Source of the DNA: an uncultured Clostridia bacterium
GTDB lineage: Bacteria > Bacillota > Clostridia > Peptostreptococcales > Anaerovoracaceae
Direction: 5' to 3'
Length of the DNA: 12,088 bases
NCBI GenBank assembly: GCA_938034165.1
Contig: CALHKP010000048.1
Span: 1-12,088, forward strand
Position 1 is the first letter of the stretch. Every line of letters begins with the position of its first letter. Shown here piece after piece: positions 1 through 6,608 of this stretch. The notes under the pieces were generated by a model, which was given only the letters and a program-made list of their open reading frames with translations, ran no database searches and had not been told where the DNA came from. The position numbers and the translations under genes are program-made.

Positions 1-79
1 TTGGGACATAATCAGTTTCGTTATACTAAGACAATATCACATTTGATACATAAAACAAAGGCTAAACATATGTAAAAAC

Positions 80-108
80 TTGACAGTTAAAGCTTTTATA
101 ACTATACT
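80..108 (+). promoter_or_regulatory. Sigma-A type promoter upstream of the operon
   Basis: A perfect -35 TTGACA at 80-85 is followed by a 17-bp spacer and a -10 TATACT at 103-108 (5 of 6 matches to TATAAT). Transcription would start near 114-116 and leave a leader of about 115 nt before the ATG at 230. This is the best promoter match upstream of the long run of co-directional genes, so it probably drives at least the PIN/TRAM gene and ispDF. The call is by eye; the start point is not mapped. Confidence 0.8.
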
Positions 109-119
109 GTATTCTGTGT

Positions 120-171
120 AGATATCTTTTTTTTCGAGGTGAAACAGGGGATTTGCCGCGAAAAAATATCT
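120..171 (+). promoter_or_regulatory. Possible hairpin in the 5' leader
   Basis: AGATAT at 120-125 pairs with ATATCT at 166-171. After a one-base bulge at C126, the T-run 127-131 pairs with the A-run 161-165. The large loop carries GGGGA (147-151), which can instead pair with TCCCC (176-180); that stretch could also form a small CCCG/CGGG hairpin (178-190). These pairings are partly exclusive, so the leader might switch. The stem is A/T rich and weak, and I do not recognise a known riboswitch class. It could be fortuitous. Confidence 0.3.
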
Positions 172-229
172 TCATTCCCCGAAAGCCGGGACAAAGGTTT
201 TCAAATACGAAAGAAAGGAGGAAAACGAC

Positions 230-1369
230 ATGCTTAAGAAGATTTTTAGAGCTATGTTTACGGTTGTAGGTCTAATAGTGGGATATGGTGTATTTGCACT
301 TCTGAGATTCTGGCTGATTAAGACCGGTGCTCCGGTTGATGCTAATTTCACAGAAGTACAGCAGGAAACTATGGGGATTATTTTTGCAATTATATTTGGA
401 ATTATATTTTTCAGACTGACACCGACCATAAGGCGACAGGGGATAAAGGTTGCAGAGAACATAGAAAACGATCTCAGAGGTGTCAGCGGAAACGATCTTC
501 TTGCAGGAACCATCGGCCTGATAGTAGGACTGGTAATCGCACTTCTTGTGACTCAGATCTTTGCCGGAATAAAAAATACTTACATATTTATATTGATTAC
601 AATCGTAACCTATATGATAATGGGTTATCTGGGCGTTGTAATTGCCACCAAAAAAGGCAAAGAAATACTGAATCCACTCTTTAATAATAGAAGAAACGAT
701 GGTTCTTCTCAGGGACAGTCAGGAGGATTTTCCGGCGGTCTGATAAAAGGCGGCAAGAAAAAAATCGAAGGTGTTCCTAAGATTTTTGACACAAGTGTAA
801 TTATTGACGGAAGAATTTCCGAGATAATGAAGACAGGATTTTTGGAAGGTCCCATTGTAATACCGGAATTTGTACTGGTGGAACTTAGACATATTGCAGA
901 CTCTTCGGATTCCCTTAAGAGAACCAGAGGAAGACGAGGTCTTGATATACTGAACAAAATTCAGGACGATTACGGCATAGAAATTTACAACACTGACAAC
1001 GAAAAGTCCCTGAGGGAAATTCCAGAAGTGGATGTAAAGCTTATCAAGCTTGCACAGATTATGAACGGAAAAGTCGTTACAAACGATTTTAACCTGAACA
1101 AAGTAGCTACCATAAACGGAGTTGACGTTCTTAATATCAACGAACTTGCAAACACACTTAAACCTGTTGTAATACCGGGTGAACAGATGACTGTAACTTT
1201 GGTTAAACAGGGCAAGGACAATGCACAGGCAGTGGGTTATCTGGATGACGGAACTATGATAGTAGTGGAAGACGGCAGAAAGATGATAGGAAAGACTACG
1301 CAGATAAATGTTACCAGCGTGCTTCAGACTGCAGCAGGAAGAATGATTTTCGGAAGACTTAAGAAGTAG
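230..1369 (+). CDS. Membrane-anchored PIN/TRAM domain protein, YacL family
   Basis: The 379-residue product has four predicted membrane helices at its N terminus (about 7-30, 48-66, 88-111 and 118-140). A Gly/Ser/Asn-rich linker (about 152-176) follows, then a cytoplasmic PIN domain (about 184-300) and a C-terminal TRAM domain (about 312-372). The PIN acidic set is visible: D187 and D193 in the FDTSVIIDGR segment, E218, D268, and D286 in TNDF. PIN domains are Mg2+-dependent ribonuclease folds and TRAM binds RNA, so a membrane-tethered RNase or RNA-binding role is inferred. The substrate is unknown for this family. The architecture matches Bacillus subtilis YacL, which also sits just upstream of ispD. 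The ATG at 230 is chosen because AAAGGAGG lies at 214-221, 8 nt before it. It is the first gene after the promoter at 80-108. Confidence 0.93.
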   Translation: MLKKIFRAMFTVVGLIVGYGVFALLRFWLIKTGAPVDANFTEVQQETMGIIFAIIFGIIFFRLTPTIRRQGIKVAENIENDLRGVSGNDLLAGTIGLIVGLVIALLVTQIFAGIKNTYIFILITIVTYMIMGYLGVVIATKKGKEILNPLFNNRRNDGSSQGQSGGFSGGLIKGGKKKIEGVPKIFDTSVIIDGRISEIMKTGFLEGPIVIPEFVLVELRHIADSSDSLKRTRGRRGLDILNKIQDDYGIEIYNTDNEKSLREIPEVDVKLIKLAQIMNGKVVTNDFNLNKVATINGVDVLNINELANTLKPVVIPGEQMTVTLVKQGKDNAQAVGYLDDGTMIVVEDGRKMIGKTTQINVTSVLQTAAGRMIFGRLKK

Positions 1370-1382
1370 GTAAACAGGGTTT

Positions 1383-2519
1383 ATGTTAGACGGAAAAAAA
1401 GTATTTGTAATTATCGGAGCCGCCGGAAGCGGAAAGCGTATGGGGGCTCCTGTTCCCAAACAGTTTCTGAAGATAAACGGAAAGACGATTTTGGAGGAAA
1501 CTGTTCAAAAATTTAAGGACTCATCTATTGTGGATGATATAACTGTTGTTGCAGCTGCGGAGTATGTTCCGCTTTGCGAAAAGCTCTTTTGCGGCGGCGG
1601 TGTGAGTGTTGTGACTGGCGGAAATGAGCGCCAGGACTCAATCGGAAACGCGCTGGATTCACTGAAGGAAAGAGGCGTTTCGGATTATGACATAGTGCTT
1701 GTCCACGACGGCGTAAGGCCTTATTGTTCGCAGGAGCTTATTCAGCGAGTTGCAAAGGATGCAGCCGAAAAGGGTGCGGTAATTGCAGCAGTGCCGCCAA
1801 AGGACACCATAAGACATATATCTGAGGGAACCCTTGACAGAAGCAAGCTGTACAATGTACAGACACCCCAGGGATTTACAGCGTCAATCCTTCAGGAGGC
1901 TTATGGAAAGGCAAAAGAAGATGGTTTTTATGGGACTGACGATGCAGGTCTTGTGGAGCGCATTGGAATCAGTGTTTCTGTTACCGAGGGCGAAAACACC
2001 AACATAAAAATAACAACACCGGAGGACCTTAAGATGGAAAACAGAATAGGAACCGGATTTGATGTTCACAGACTGACGGAAGGCCGAAAGCTGATTCTCG
2101 GAGGCGTGGACATTCCTTTTGAAAAAGGACTTGATGGGCACTCAGATGCGGACGTACTGGTGCATGCGCTTATGGATGCGTTGCTTGGAGCCTGCGCCAT
2201 GGGTGACATCGGGAAGCTCTTTCCGGATACGGACGACAGCTTCAAAGGCATCAGCAGCCTTAAACTGCTGAAGAAGGTAAGAGAGGTTCTTACCGAAAGA
2301 GGCTTTACTCTTGTTAACTGCGACATGACTTTGATCTGTCAGCGACCGAAACTGGCGCCGTACATAGATCAGATGAGACAGAATATCGCAGATGTTCTGG
2401 AAACGGATGTAAACAGAGTAAGCATAAAAGTGACAACGACAGAGAAACTCGGATTTGCAGGAAGAGGAGAAGGAATCTGCTGTGAGGCGGTTGCTCTCTT
2501 GCAATGCAGAGGCTGTTAA
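1383..2519 (+). CDS. ispDF: Bifunctional IspD-IspF enzyme of the MEP isoprenoid pathway
   Basis: One 378-residue reading frame carries two MEP-pathway enzymes. Residues 1-217 are IspD (2-C-methyl-D-erythritol 4-phosphate cytidylyltransferase). The nucleotide-binding stretch AAGSGKRMG...PKQFL shows R19 and K26, HDGVRP shows D109 and R112, and TPEDL lies at the end. Residues 218-378 are IspF (2-C-methyl-D-erythritol 2,4-cyclodiphosphate synthase). GTGFDVHR gives D227 and H229, and H261 in the DVLVHAL segment completes the expected metal ligands; DIGKLFPDTD and TTTEKLGFAGRGEG are intact. The two halves join with almost no linker. Both sites look complete. The enzyme of the step between them, IspE, is not in the window. 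The ATG start at 1383 lies 13 nt after the previous stop, and its ribosome site is weak (AGG/AGGG upstream). In Bacillus the two genes are adjacent but separate. Confidence 0.96.
   Translation: MLDGKKVFVIIGAAGSGKRMGAPVPKQFLKINGKTILEETVQKFKDSSIVDDITVVAAAEYVPLCEKLFCGGGVSVVTGGNERQDSIGNALDSLKERGVSDYDIVLVHDGVRPYCSQELIQRVAKDAAEKGAVIAAVPPKDTIRHISEGTLDRSKLYNVQTPQGFTASILQEAYGKAKEDGFYGTDDAGLVERIGISVSVTEGENTNIKITTPEDLKMENRIGTGFDVHRLTEGRKLILGGVDIPFEKGLDGHSDADVLVHALMDALLGACAMGDIGKLFPDTDDSFKGISSLKLLKKVREVLTERGFTLVNCDMTLICQRPKLAPYIDQMRQNIADVLETDVNRVSIKVTTTEKLGFAGRGEGICCEAVALLQCRGC
2021..2036 (+). promoter_or_regulatory. Internal ribosome binding site and ATG before the IspF half
   Basis: GGAGG at 2021-2025 lies 8 nt before an in-frame ATG at 2034, which is exactly the first residue of the IspF domain (MENRIG). 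This spacing is ideal for initiation, so free IspF (161 residues) might be made alongside the fusion. The GGAGG also encodes the conserved Pro-Glu-Asp of IspD, so it may be coincidental. Confidence 0.4.
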
Positions 2520-2542
2520 TTTGTATAGATTGGAGAAAAAGA

Positions 2543-4285
2543 ATGAAATTATCACAGATGCACATCAAAACATTGAGAGAAGTTCCAAACGAAGCTGAAA
2601 TCGCAAGCCATATTCTGCTTCTTAGAACAGGTATGATCAGAAAGCTTGTTTCAGGCGTTTACGGATTTATGCCCCTTGGCTGGAGATCTGTCAGAAAGAT
2701 TGAAGACATCATCAGACAGGAAATGGACAATACAGGCGCGCAGGAAATCCACATGTCTGCAGTACAGCCGGCCGAACTCTGGCAGGAATCAGGCAGATGG
2801 TTTGCATACGGACCTGAGCTCTGGAGACTTAAGGACAGAAACGGCAGAGATTTTTGTTTAGGACCTACACATGAGGAAATCTTCACAGACATTGTGAGAA
2901 ACGATGTGACTTCATACAGACAGCTTCCTATGAACCTGTACCAGATTCAGACTAAGTACAGAGATGAAGCAAGACCAAGATTCGGACTTATGAGAAGCAG
3001 AGAATTCATCATGAAGGACGCTTATTCATTTGACAGAGATTACGAAGGTCTTGACAAGAGCTATCAGACAATGTACGAAGCTTCTGAAAGAATCTTCACA
3101 AGATGCGGCCTGAAATTCAGACCTGTAGAGGCTGACACAGGAGCAATCGGTGGAAGCAACTCACATGAATTTACAGCAATTTCAGAAGTCGGCGAAAGCG
3201 AAATCGCATATTGCGAAAGCTGCAACATGGCTGCTACAGTAGAAAGAGCTGAATGTGTCGACGCACCTGCTTCACCTGAAAGCGAAGCCCTTCTTGAAAT
3301 GGAATATGTTCACACACCTGGAACAAAGACAATCGAAGAGGTTGCAAACTATCTGGGAATCAGTCAGGAAAAGACAATCAAAGCACTTCTGTTTGTAAAA
3401 TATGACGAGCAGGGAGAAGAAGACGGTTATGTAGCTGCTTTTGTTCGCGGAGACAGAGAACTGAACATGATTAAACTTGTTAATGCTCTTGGAATTCCTG
3501 AACATGCAATCGAATTTGCAGATGAAGAAAAAATCTCTGCAGTTACAGGTTGTGTCGGAGGATTCACAGGTCCTCAGGGACTGCATGACTGCATAATCGT
3601 TGCAGACAGCGAACTCGTGGGACTTAAAAACCTTGTTGCGGGAGCAAACAAAGCAGATCACCACATGCTGAACGTCAACTACGGAAGAGATTACGAGGCT
3701 GATATTGTAAAAGACATAAAGACTCTAAAAGAGGGGGACAAATGTCCTGTTTGCGGGGCACCTGTAAAGCATGCGAGAGGTATAGAAGTAGGTCAGGTAT
3801 TCAAGCTTGGAACAAAGTACTCAGACTCAATGGGCGCTATGTACAAAGACGAAAACCAGAAAGACCAGCCTATCGTAATGGGTTGCTATGGAATCGGAGT
3901 TACAAGAACTCTTGCAGCTGTAGTCGAACAGCACCACGACGAAAATGGTATAATCTGGCCTGTATCAGTTGCGCCTTACCATGTAATCGTTACTTTGGTA
4001 AAACCTGAAGATGAAGAACAGGCAAAGGTTGCAGAGCATATCTATGCAGAACTTCAGAAAGCAGGCATAGAAGTGCTTCTTGATGACAGAAAAGAAAGAC
4101 CGGGCGTAAAATTCAAGGACGCAGACCTTCTCGGAATTCCTGTAAGAATTACAGTAGGTAAGAGAGCAGGGGAAGGAATAGTTGAATACAAGCTCAGAAG
4201 AGATTCAGAGAAAGAAGAACTCACAGTTGAAGAATCAGTTTCAAAGGCAATTCAGCTGATTAACAGTGAAAGAACGGGATATTAA
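2543..4285 (+). CDS. proS: Prolyl-tRNA synthetase, bacterial type with editing domain
   Basis: The 580-residue product is a class II aminoacyl-tRNA synthetase that charges tRNA-Pro with proline in the cytosol. Its length fits the bacterial ProRS form. Motif 2 is seen at about 137-155 (TKYRDEARPRFGLMRSREF). The inserted YbaK-like editing domain that clears misacylated Ala-tRNA-Pro spans roughly 224-408 and is bracketed by CxxC pairs (CESC at 224-227, CPVC at 401-404). Motif 3 GCYGIGVTR lies at about 447-455, and the anticodon-binding domain occupies the last 100 residues. The frame is open back to an ATG at 2504, but the start at 2543 is preferred. TGGAG lies just upstream at 2531-2535, and the family N terminus (MKLSQMHIKTLREVPNEAE) begins there. 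The gene follows ispDF by 23 nt, an order I recall from other clostridia; Bacillus has gltX here instead. Confidence 0.97.
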   Translation: MKLSQMHIKTLREVPNEAEIASHILLLRTGMIRKLVSGVYGFMPLGWRSVRKIEDIIRQEMDNTGAQEIHMSAVQPAELWQESGRWFAYGPELWRLKDRNGRDFCLGPTHEEIFTDIVRNDVTSYRQLPMNLYQIQTKYRDEARPRFGLMRSREFIMKDAYSFDRDYEGLDKSYQTMYEASERIFTRCGLKFRPVEADTGAIGGSNSHEFTAISEVGESEIAYCESCNMAATVERAECVDAPASPESEALLEMEYVHTPGTKTIEEVANYLGISQEKTIKALLFVKYDEQGEEDGYVAAFVRGDRELNMIKLVNALGIPEHAIEFADEEKISAVTGCVGGFTGPQGLHDCIIVADSELVGLKNLVAGANKADHHMLNVNYGRDYEADIVKDIKTLKEGDKCPVCGAPVKHARGIEVGQVFKLGTKYSDSMGAMYKDENQKDQPIVMGCYGIGVTRTLAAVVEQHHDENGIIWPVSVAPYHVIVTLVKPEDEEQAKVAEHIYAELQKAGIEVLLDDRKERPGVKFKDADLLGIPVRITVGKRAGEGIVEYKLRRDSEKEELTVEESVSKAIQLINSERTGY

Positions 4286-4308
4286 TTAATTTAGAACAGG
4301 AGATTTTG

Positions 4309-4974
4309 GTGGTATTTTTTATTACAATTATGGAATGGATCGGAACTGTTGCGTTTGCCGTATCCGGAGCATTTGTTGCAATAGAGAAGAAGATGGACTA
4401 TTTTGGCATCTGCTTTCTCGCTATTATTACAGCAATAGGGGGCGGTATAATCAGAGACACTCTGGTTAACAGGTCGTATCCTGCGGGTCTTGCGGATCCG
4501 AGATACGCAATTGTAAGCATAGTGACGGCGTTTGTTGTAATCATATTTTATAATAAAATCAAAAAACTGCACCATCTGGTATCTATTGCCGATGGAATCG
4601 GACTGGCTGCATTTACTGCTATAGGGGCGAGAGTTGCAGTAATAGCAGGTCACAATACAATGTATTCAGTTATAACGATGGCAGTTTTGACCGGAACCTT
4701 CGGAGGGGTACTTCGAGATGTCTTCGCAAATGAAAAACCTCGCTGTTTCTGCAGAGAGGTTTATGCGGCAGCGGCTATCATCGGTGCCATAGGATTTGAG
4801 ATATCATATGACTATATCGGAATGCATACAGCTATGTATGCCAGCTTTGCTATTACACTTGCAGTAAGACTTTATGCGATGTACCATGATTTACATTTAT
4901 GGAGGGTAGATCTTGAAGGAAGAGCTGAAAGAAGAGAAAAAAGAGCAAAAAGAAAGGCAAAAGAATTACAGTAG
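4309..4974 (+). CDS. TRIC / UPF0126 family membrane protein (YicG/YadS-like)
   Basis: This small polytopic membrane protein (221 residues from GTG) has about seven hydrophobic helices and the family's internal duplication: GGGIIRD at 44-50 and GTFGGVLRD at 129-137. These glycine-rich kinked helices line the pore in trimeric intracellular cation (TRIC) channels. Bacterial homologues include E. coli YicG and YadS. Their physiological substrate is unsettled, so cation conduction here is a family-based inference. The C-terminal tail of about 20 residues is very basic (EGRAERREKRAKRKAKELQ) and is encoded inside the overlap with the next gene. The start is uncertain. AGGAG at 4298-4302 serves GTG at 4309 (6-nt spacing) better than TTG at 4306 (3 nt); ATG at 4330 would cut into the first helix. 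Neighbours suggest a small membrane-transport cassette inserted between proS and ppiB. Confidence 0.85.
   Translation: MVFFITIMEWIGTVAFAVSGAFVAIEKKMDYFGICFLAIITAIGGGIIRDTLVNRSYPAGLADPRYAIVSIVTAFVVIIFYNKIKKLHHLVSIADGIGLAAFTAIGARVAVIAGHNTMYSVITMAVLTGTFGGVLRDVFANEKPRCFCREVYAAAAIIGAIGFEISYDYIGMHTAMYASFAITLAVRLYAMYHDLHLWRVDLEGRAERREKRAKRKAKELQ
4901..4915 (+). promoter_or_regulatory. Shine-Dalgarno fixing a TTG start inside the TRIC-like gene
   Basis: GGAGG at 4901-4905 lies 7 nt before the TTG at 4913. It is read as Trp-Arg codons of the upstream gene. No in-frame ATG or GTG with a ribosome site lies near the chromate-transport N terminus, so this sequence decides the start of the downstream gene. 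Confidence 0.75.
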
Positions 4975-5533
4975 TTTGAGTTTGTGCTTTGAACTCTTTT
5001 TCTCGTTTTTTAAACTTGGATTGTTTACCATAGGCGGAGGAATGGCAATGATACCGCTTATACAGGGTATTGTTGTGGACAAGAAGAAGTGGATGACCGA
5101 GGAGGAGTGTATAGACTGCATAGCTGTGAGCCAGGGACTTCCCGGCGTTATAGCTATAAACATGGCAACTTACATAGGAAAGTTCAAAAAAGGCTTTCTC
5201 GGTGCGGTGTTTGCAACAACGGGTGTAATACTGCCAAGTCTGATTGTTATAATAATAGTTGTTGAATTTCTTCACGGATTCGGAGAAAGCAGTTATGTAC
5301 AGGGAGCACTTGTTGCAATCAGAGCTTCCGCAAGTGCGCTTATTGCATACTCAGCATTCAAAGTGGGCAAGAGCACCCTTAAGAACGGATTTCAATGGGT
5401 TCTTGCAATTATAACCTTTGTGCTGATAATATGGCTTGGCATAAACGCAGCTTTGCTTATTATTGCAGGAATTGCAGCAGGAATTATATATAAGTCGTAT
5501 AAGGCAGGAAGGAGAGAAAATGATATACGTTAA
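4913..5533 (+). CDS. chrA: Short-chain chromate transporter family protein, first subunit
   Basis: This 206-residue membrane protein has a single CHR domain. The CHR signature is visible: FKLGLFTIGGGMAMIPLI (glycines 41-43), then AVSQGLPGVIAIN around 71-83, a proline/glycine helix break near LPSLIV, and hydrophobic helices to the end. Members of the family export chromate or related oxyanions; many are uncharacterised and the substrate here is unproven. Short CHR proteins normally work as two separate subunits, as in Bacillus YwrB/YwrA, and the next gene supplies the partner. The first 20 residues are highly charged (Lys/Glu) and lie in a 62-nt overlap with the preceding gene. The start is TTG, supported by GGAGG at 4901-4905. 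Confidence 0.9.
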   Translation: MKEELKEEKKEQKERQKNYSSLSLCFELFFSFFKLGLFTIGGGMAMIPLIQGIVVDKKKWMTEEECIDCIAVSQGLPGVIAINMATYIGKFKKGFLGAVFATTGVILPSLIVIIIVVEFLHGFGESSYVQGALVAIRASASALIAYSAFKVGKSTLKNGFQWVLAIITFVLIIWLGINAALLIIAGIAAGIIYKSYKAGRRENDIR

Positions 5534-6044
5534 ACTCTTTCTTGTTTTCGCCAAAATCGGACTCTTCGGATTTGGCGGAGGAATGGCTATGCTTCCGATG
5601 ATTTATCAGGGAGCTGAAACCTTTGGGCTTATGAGCAGTGAGGAATTTTCGAACCTAGTTGCCATTGCCCAGGTTACGCCGGGTCCTATAGCGGTAAACG
5701 CCGCAACTTATGTGGGATACAACTGCGCGGGAATAAGCGGCGCAATCGTTGCGACTCTAGGGGTTGCGTTGCCGTCGTTTATACTTGTTTTGATAGTGGC
5801 CTCGTTTATTCAGGGGTTCAGAGAAAACAGATTTGTTGATGGTGCTTTTGCAGGTATCAGACCTGTGACGGCCGGACTTATCGCTTCAGCTGCTGTAATT
5901 ATGGGACAGAATGCTTTTGCGCCGGGGGAATGGATTCCGGTAGCAATATTTGTTCTTACAATAGTAGCTGTCTCAAAATTCAAGGTGAGCCCAATTGCGA
6001 TAATCATAGTTTCTGCAGTCTGCGGAGCTTTGATATATGGATGA
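5520..6044 (+). CDS. chrA: Short-chain chromate transporter family protein, second subunit
   Basis: This 174-residue membrane protein has one CHR domain, homologous to the preceding gene product. It has FAKIGLFGFGGGMAMLPMI (glycines 19-21), then AIAQVTPGPIAVNAATYVG around 48-66, and GVALPSFILVLIV, followed by further hydrophobic helices to the C terminus. The QVTPGP form is the typical CHR motif, whereas the first subunit has the variant QGLPGV. The pair together approximates one long-chain ChrA, whose two halves insert in opposite orientation; a heterodimer is the likely unit. The start at 5520 is chosen because AAGGAG (5509-5514) precedes it at 5 nt and the homology begins there, although the frame is open upstream to 5463. 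It overlaps the previous gene by 14 nt, which suggests translational coupling. Confidence 0.9.
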   Translation: MIYVKLFLVFAKIGLFGFGGGMAMLPMIYQGAETFGLMSSEEFSNLVAIAQVTPGPIAVNAATYVGYNCAGISGAIVATLGVALPSFILVLIVASFIQGFRENRFVDGAFAGIRPVTAGLIASAAVIMGQNAFAPGEWIPVAIFVLTIVAVSKFKVSPIAIIIVSAVCGALIYG

Positions 6045-6077
6045 AATTAAAGTATTTGTTAATATAAGGAGACTGAA

Positions 6078-6554
6078 ATGAAAAAAGTTACAATTGAATT
6101 GGAAAACGGTAAAGTAATGACTGGTGAACTGTATGAGGATATCGCGCCTGTTACAGTTGCTAACTTCGAAAAGCTTGCGGCAGAAGGCTTTTATAACGGA
6201 TTGACTTTTCACAGAGTAATTCCGGGATTCATGATTCAGGGCGGCTGTCCTAAGGGCGACGGAACAGGTGGCCCGGGATATACAATCAAAGGTGAGTTCA
6301 CATCAAACGGACATCAGAACGACCTTAAGCATACAACAGGAGTTCTTTCAATGGCAAGAACTATGTTCCCTGATACAGCAGGTTCACAGTTCTTTATCAT
6401 GGTAGCAGATTCTCCACATCTTGACGGACAGTATGCTGCATTCGGAAAAATCACAGACGGTATCGAAGCTGCGCTTGAAATCGCAAATGTTCCAAGAGAC
6501 AGAATGGACAAGCCACTTGAACCGGTTGTAATCAAAACTATAACTGTTGAATAA
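6078..6554 (+). CDS. ppiB: Cyclophilin-type peptidyl-prolyl cis-trans isomerase
   Basis: This 158-residue single-domain cyclophilin catalyses cis-trans isomerisation of Xaa-Pro bonds during protein folding. No signal peptide is present, so it is cytoplasmic. Active-site landmarks are FHRVIPGFMIQGG (R46, F51, Q54 by eye), MART...DTAGSQFFI (Q104, F106) and HLDGQYAAFGKI. At the position of human cyclophilin A Trp121 it has His114, and at His126 it has Tyr119. Such replacements are common in bacterial cyclophilins and usually go with low cyclosporin sensitivity. The ATG at 6078 has AAGGAG at 6066-6071. It lies 33 nt after the chrA pair and 54 nt before cysE, and its stop is followed by a strong hairpin. 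Confidence 0.96.
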   Translation: MKKVTIELENGKVMTGELYEDIAPVTVANFEKLAAEGFYNGLTFHRVIPGFMIQGGCPKGDGTGGPGYTIKGEFTSNGHQNDLKHTTGVLSMARTMFPDTAGSQFFIMVADSPHLDGQYAAFGKITDGIEAALEIANVPRDRMDKPLEPVVIKTITVE

Positions 6555-6558
6555 TTTG

Positions 6559-6590
6559 TTTTCTCACAGAACTGTTTGTCTGTGAGAAAA
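6559..6590 (+). terminator. Intercistronic hairpin after ppiB (no U-tract)
   Basis: A perfect 12-bp stem pairs 6559-6570 (TTTTCTCACAGA) with 6579-6590, closing an 8-nt loop (6571-6578). It is followed by GAGAAAAGAGG, not by a run of T, so it is unlikely to be an efficient rho-independent terminator for + strand transcripts. It may protect the 3' end of upstream mRNA, mark a processing site, or attenuate read-through into cysE. The leading T-run would be an A-run on the other strand, with no matching minus-strand gene. Confidence 0.55.
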
Positions 6591-6608
6591 GAGAAAAGAG
6601 GTAAAACA

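Noticed and set aside
1..27. Possible promoter TTGGGA...TATACT
   Set aside because: The spacer is only 15 bp and the -35 match is weak; the pair at 80-108 is far better.
33..42. AATATCACAT, identical to the left arm of the terminator at 11807-11816
   Set aside because: No complementary ATGTGATATT follows it and there is no T-run. A 10-mer shared in A/T-rich spacers is plausibly chance.
1..75. Open frame from base 1 to TAA at 73-75, possibly the end of an upstream gene (CarD, for instance)
   Set aside because: The 24 codons show no recognisable protein ending, and the region lies directly upstream of a promoter. CarD-like sequence is not visible.
719..1459. 246-codon open frame on the minus strand
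   Set aside because: It lies opposite the PIN/TRAM gene, its translation is low-complexity and unlike any family, and it has no ribosome site. It is a shadow frame.
2504..2542. Upstream ATG for proS overlapping ispDF
   Set aside because: The 13 extra residues do not resemble ProRS, and the ATG at 2543 has a ribosome site and the family N terminus.
2142..2555. 137-codon minus-strand frame, and similar ones across the window
   Set aside because: They are antisense shadows of well-supported + strand genes.
4309..6044. Recently transferred metal-resistance island
   Set aside because: There are no mobile-element genes, repeats or clear shift in base composition; genes overlap and keep the same strand and ribosome-site style as neighbours.
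6559..6590. Cysteine T-box or riboswitch before cysE
   Set aside because: The whole gap is 54 nt, too short for a T-box; only one simple hairpin is present.
6576..6608. TTG start for cysE
   Set aside because: It sits in the loop of the intercistronic hairpin, lacks a ribosome site and adds non-homologous residues.
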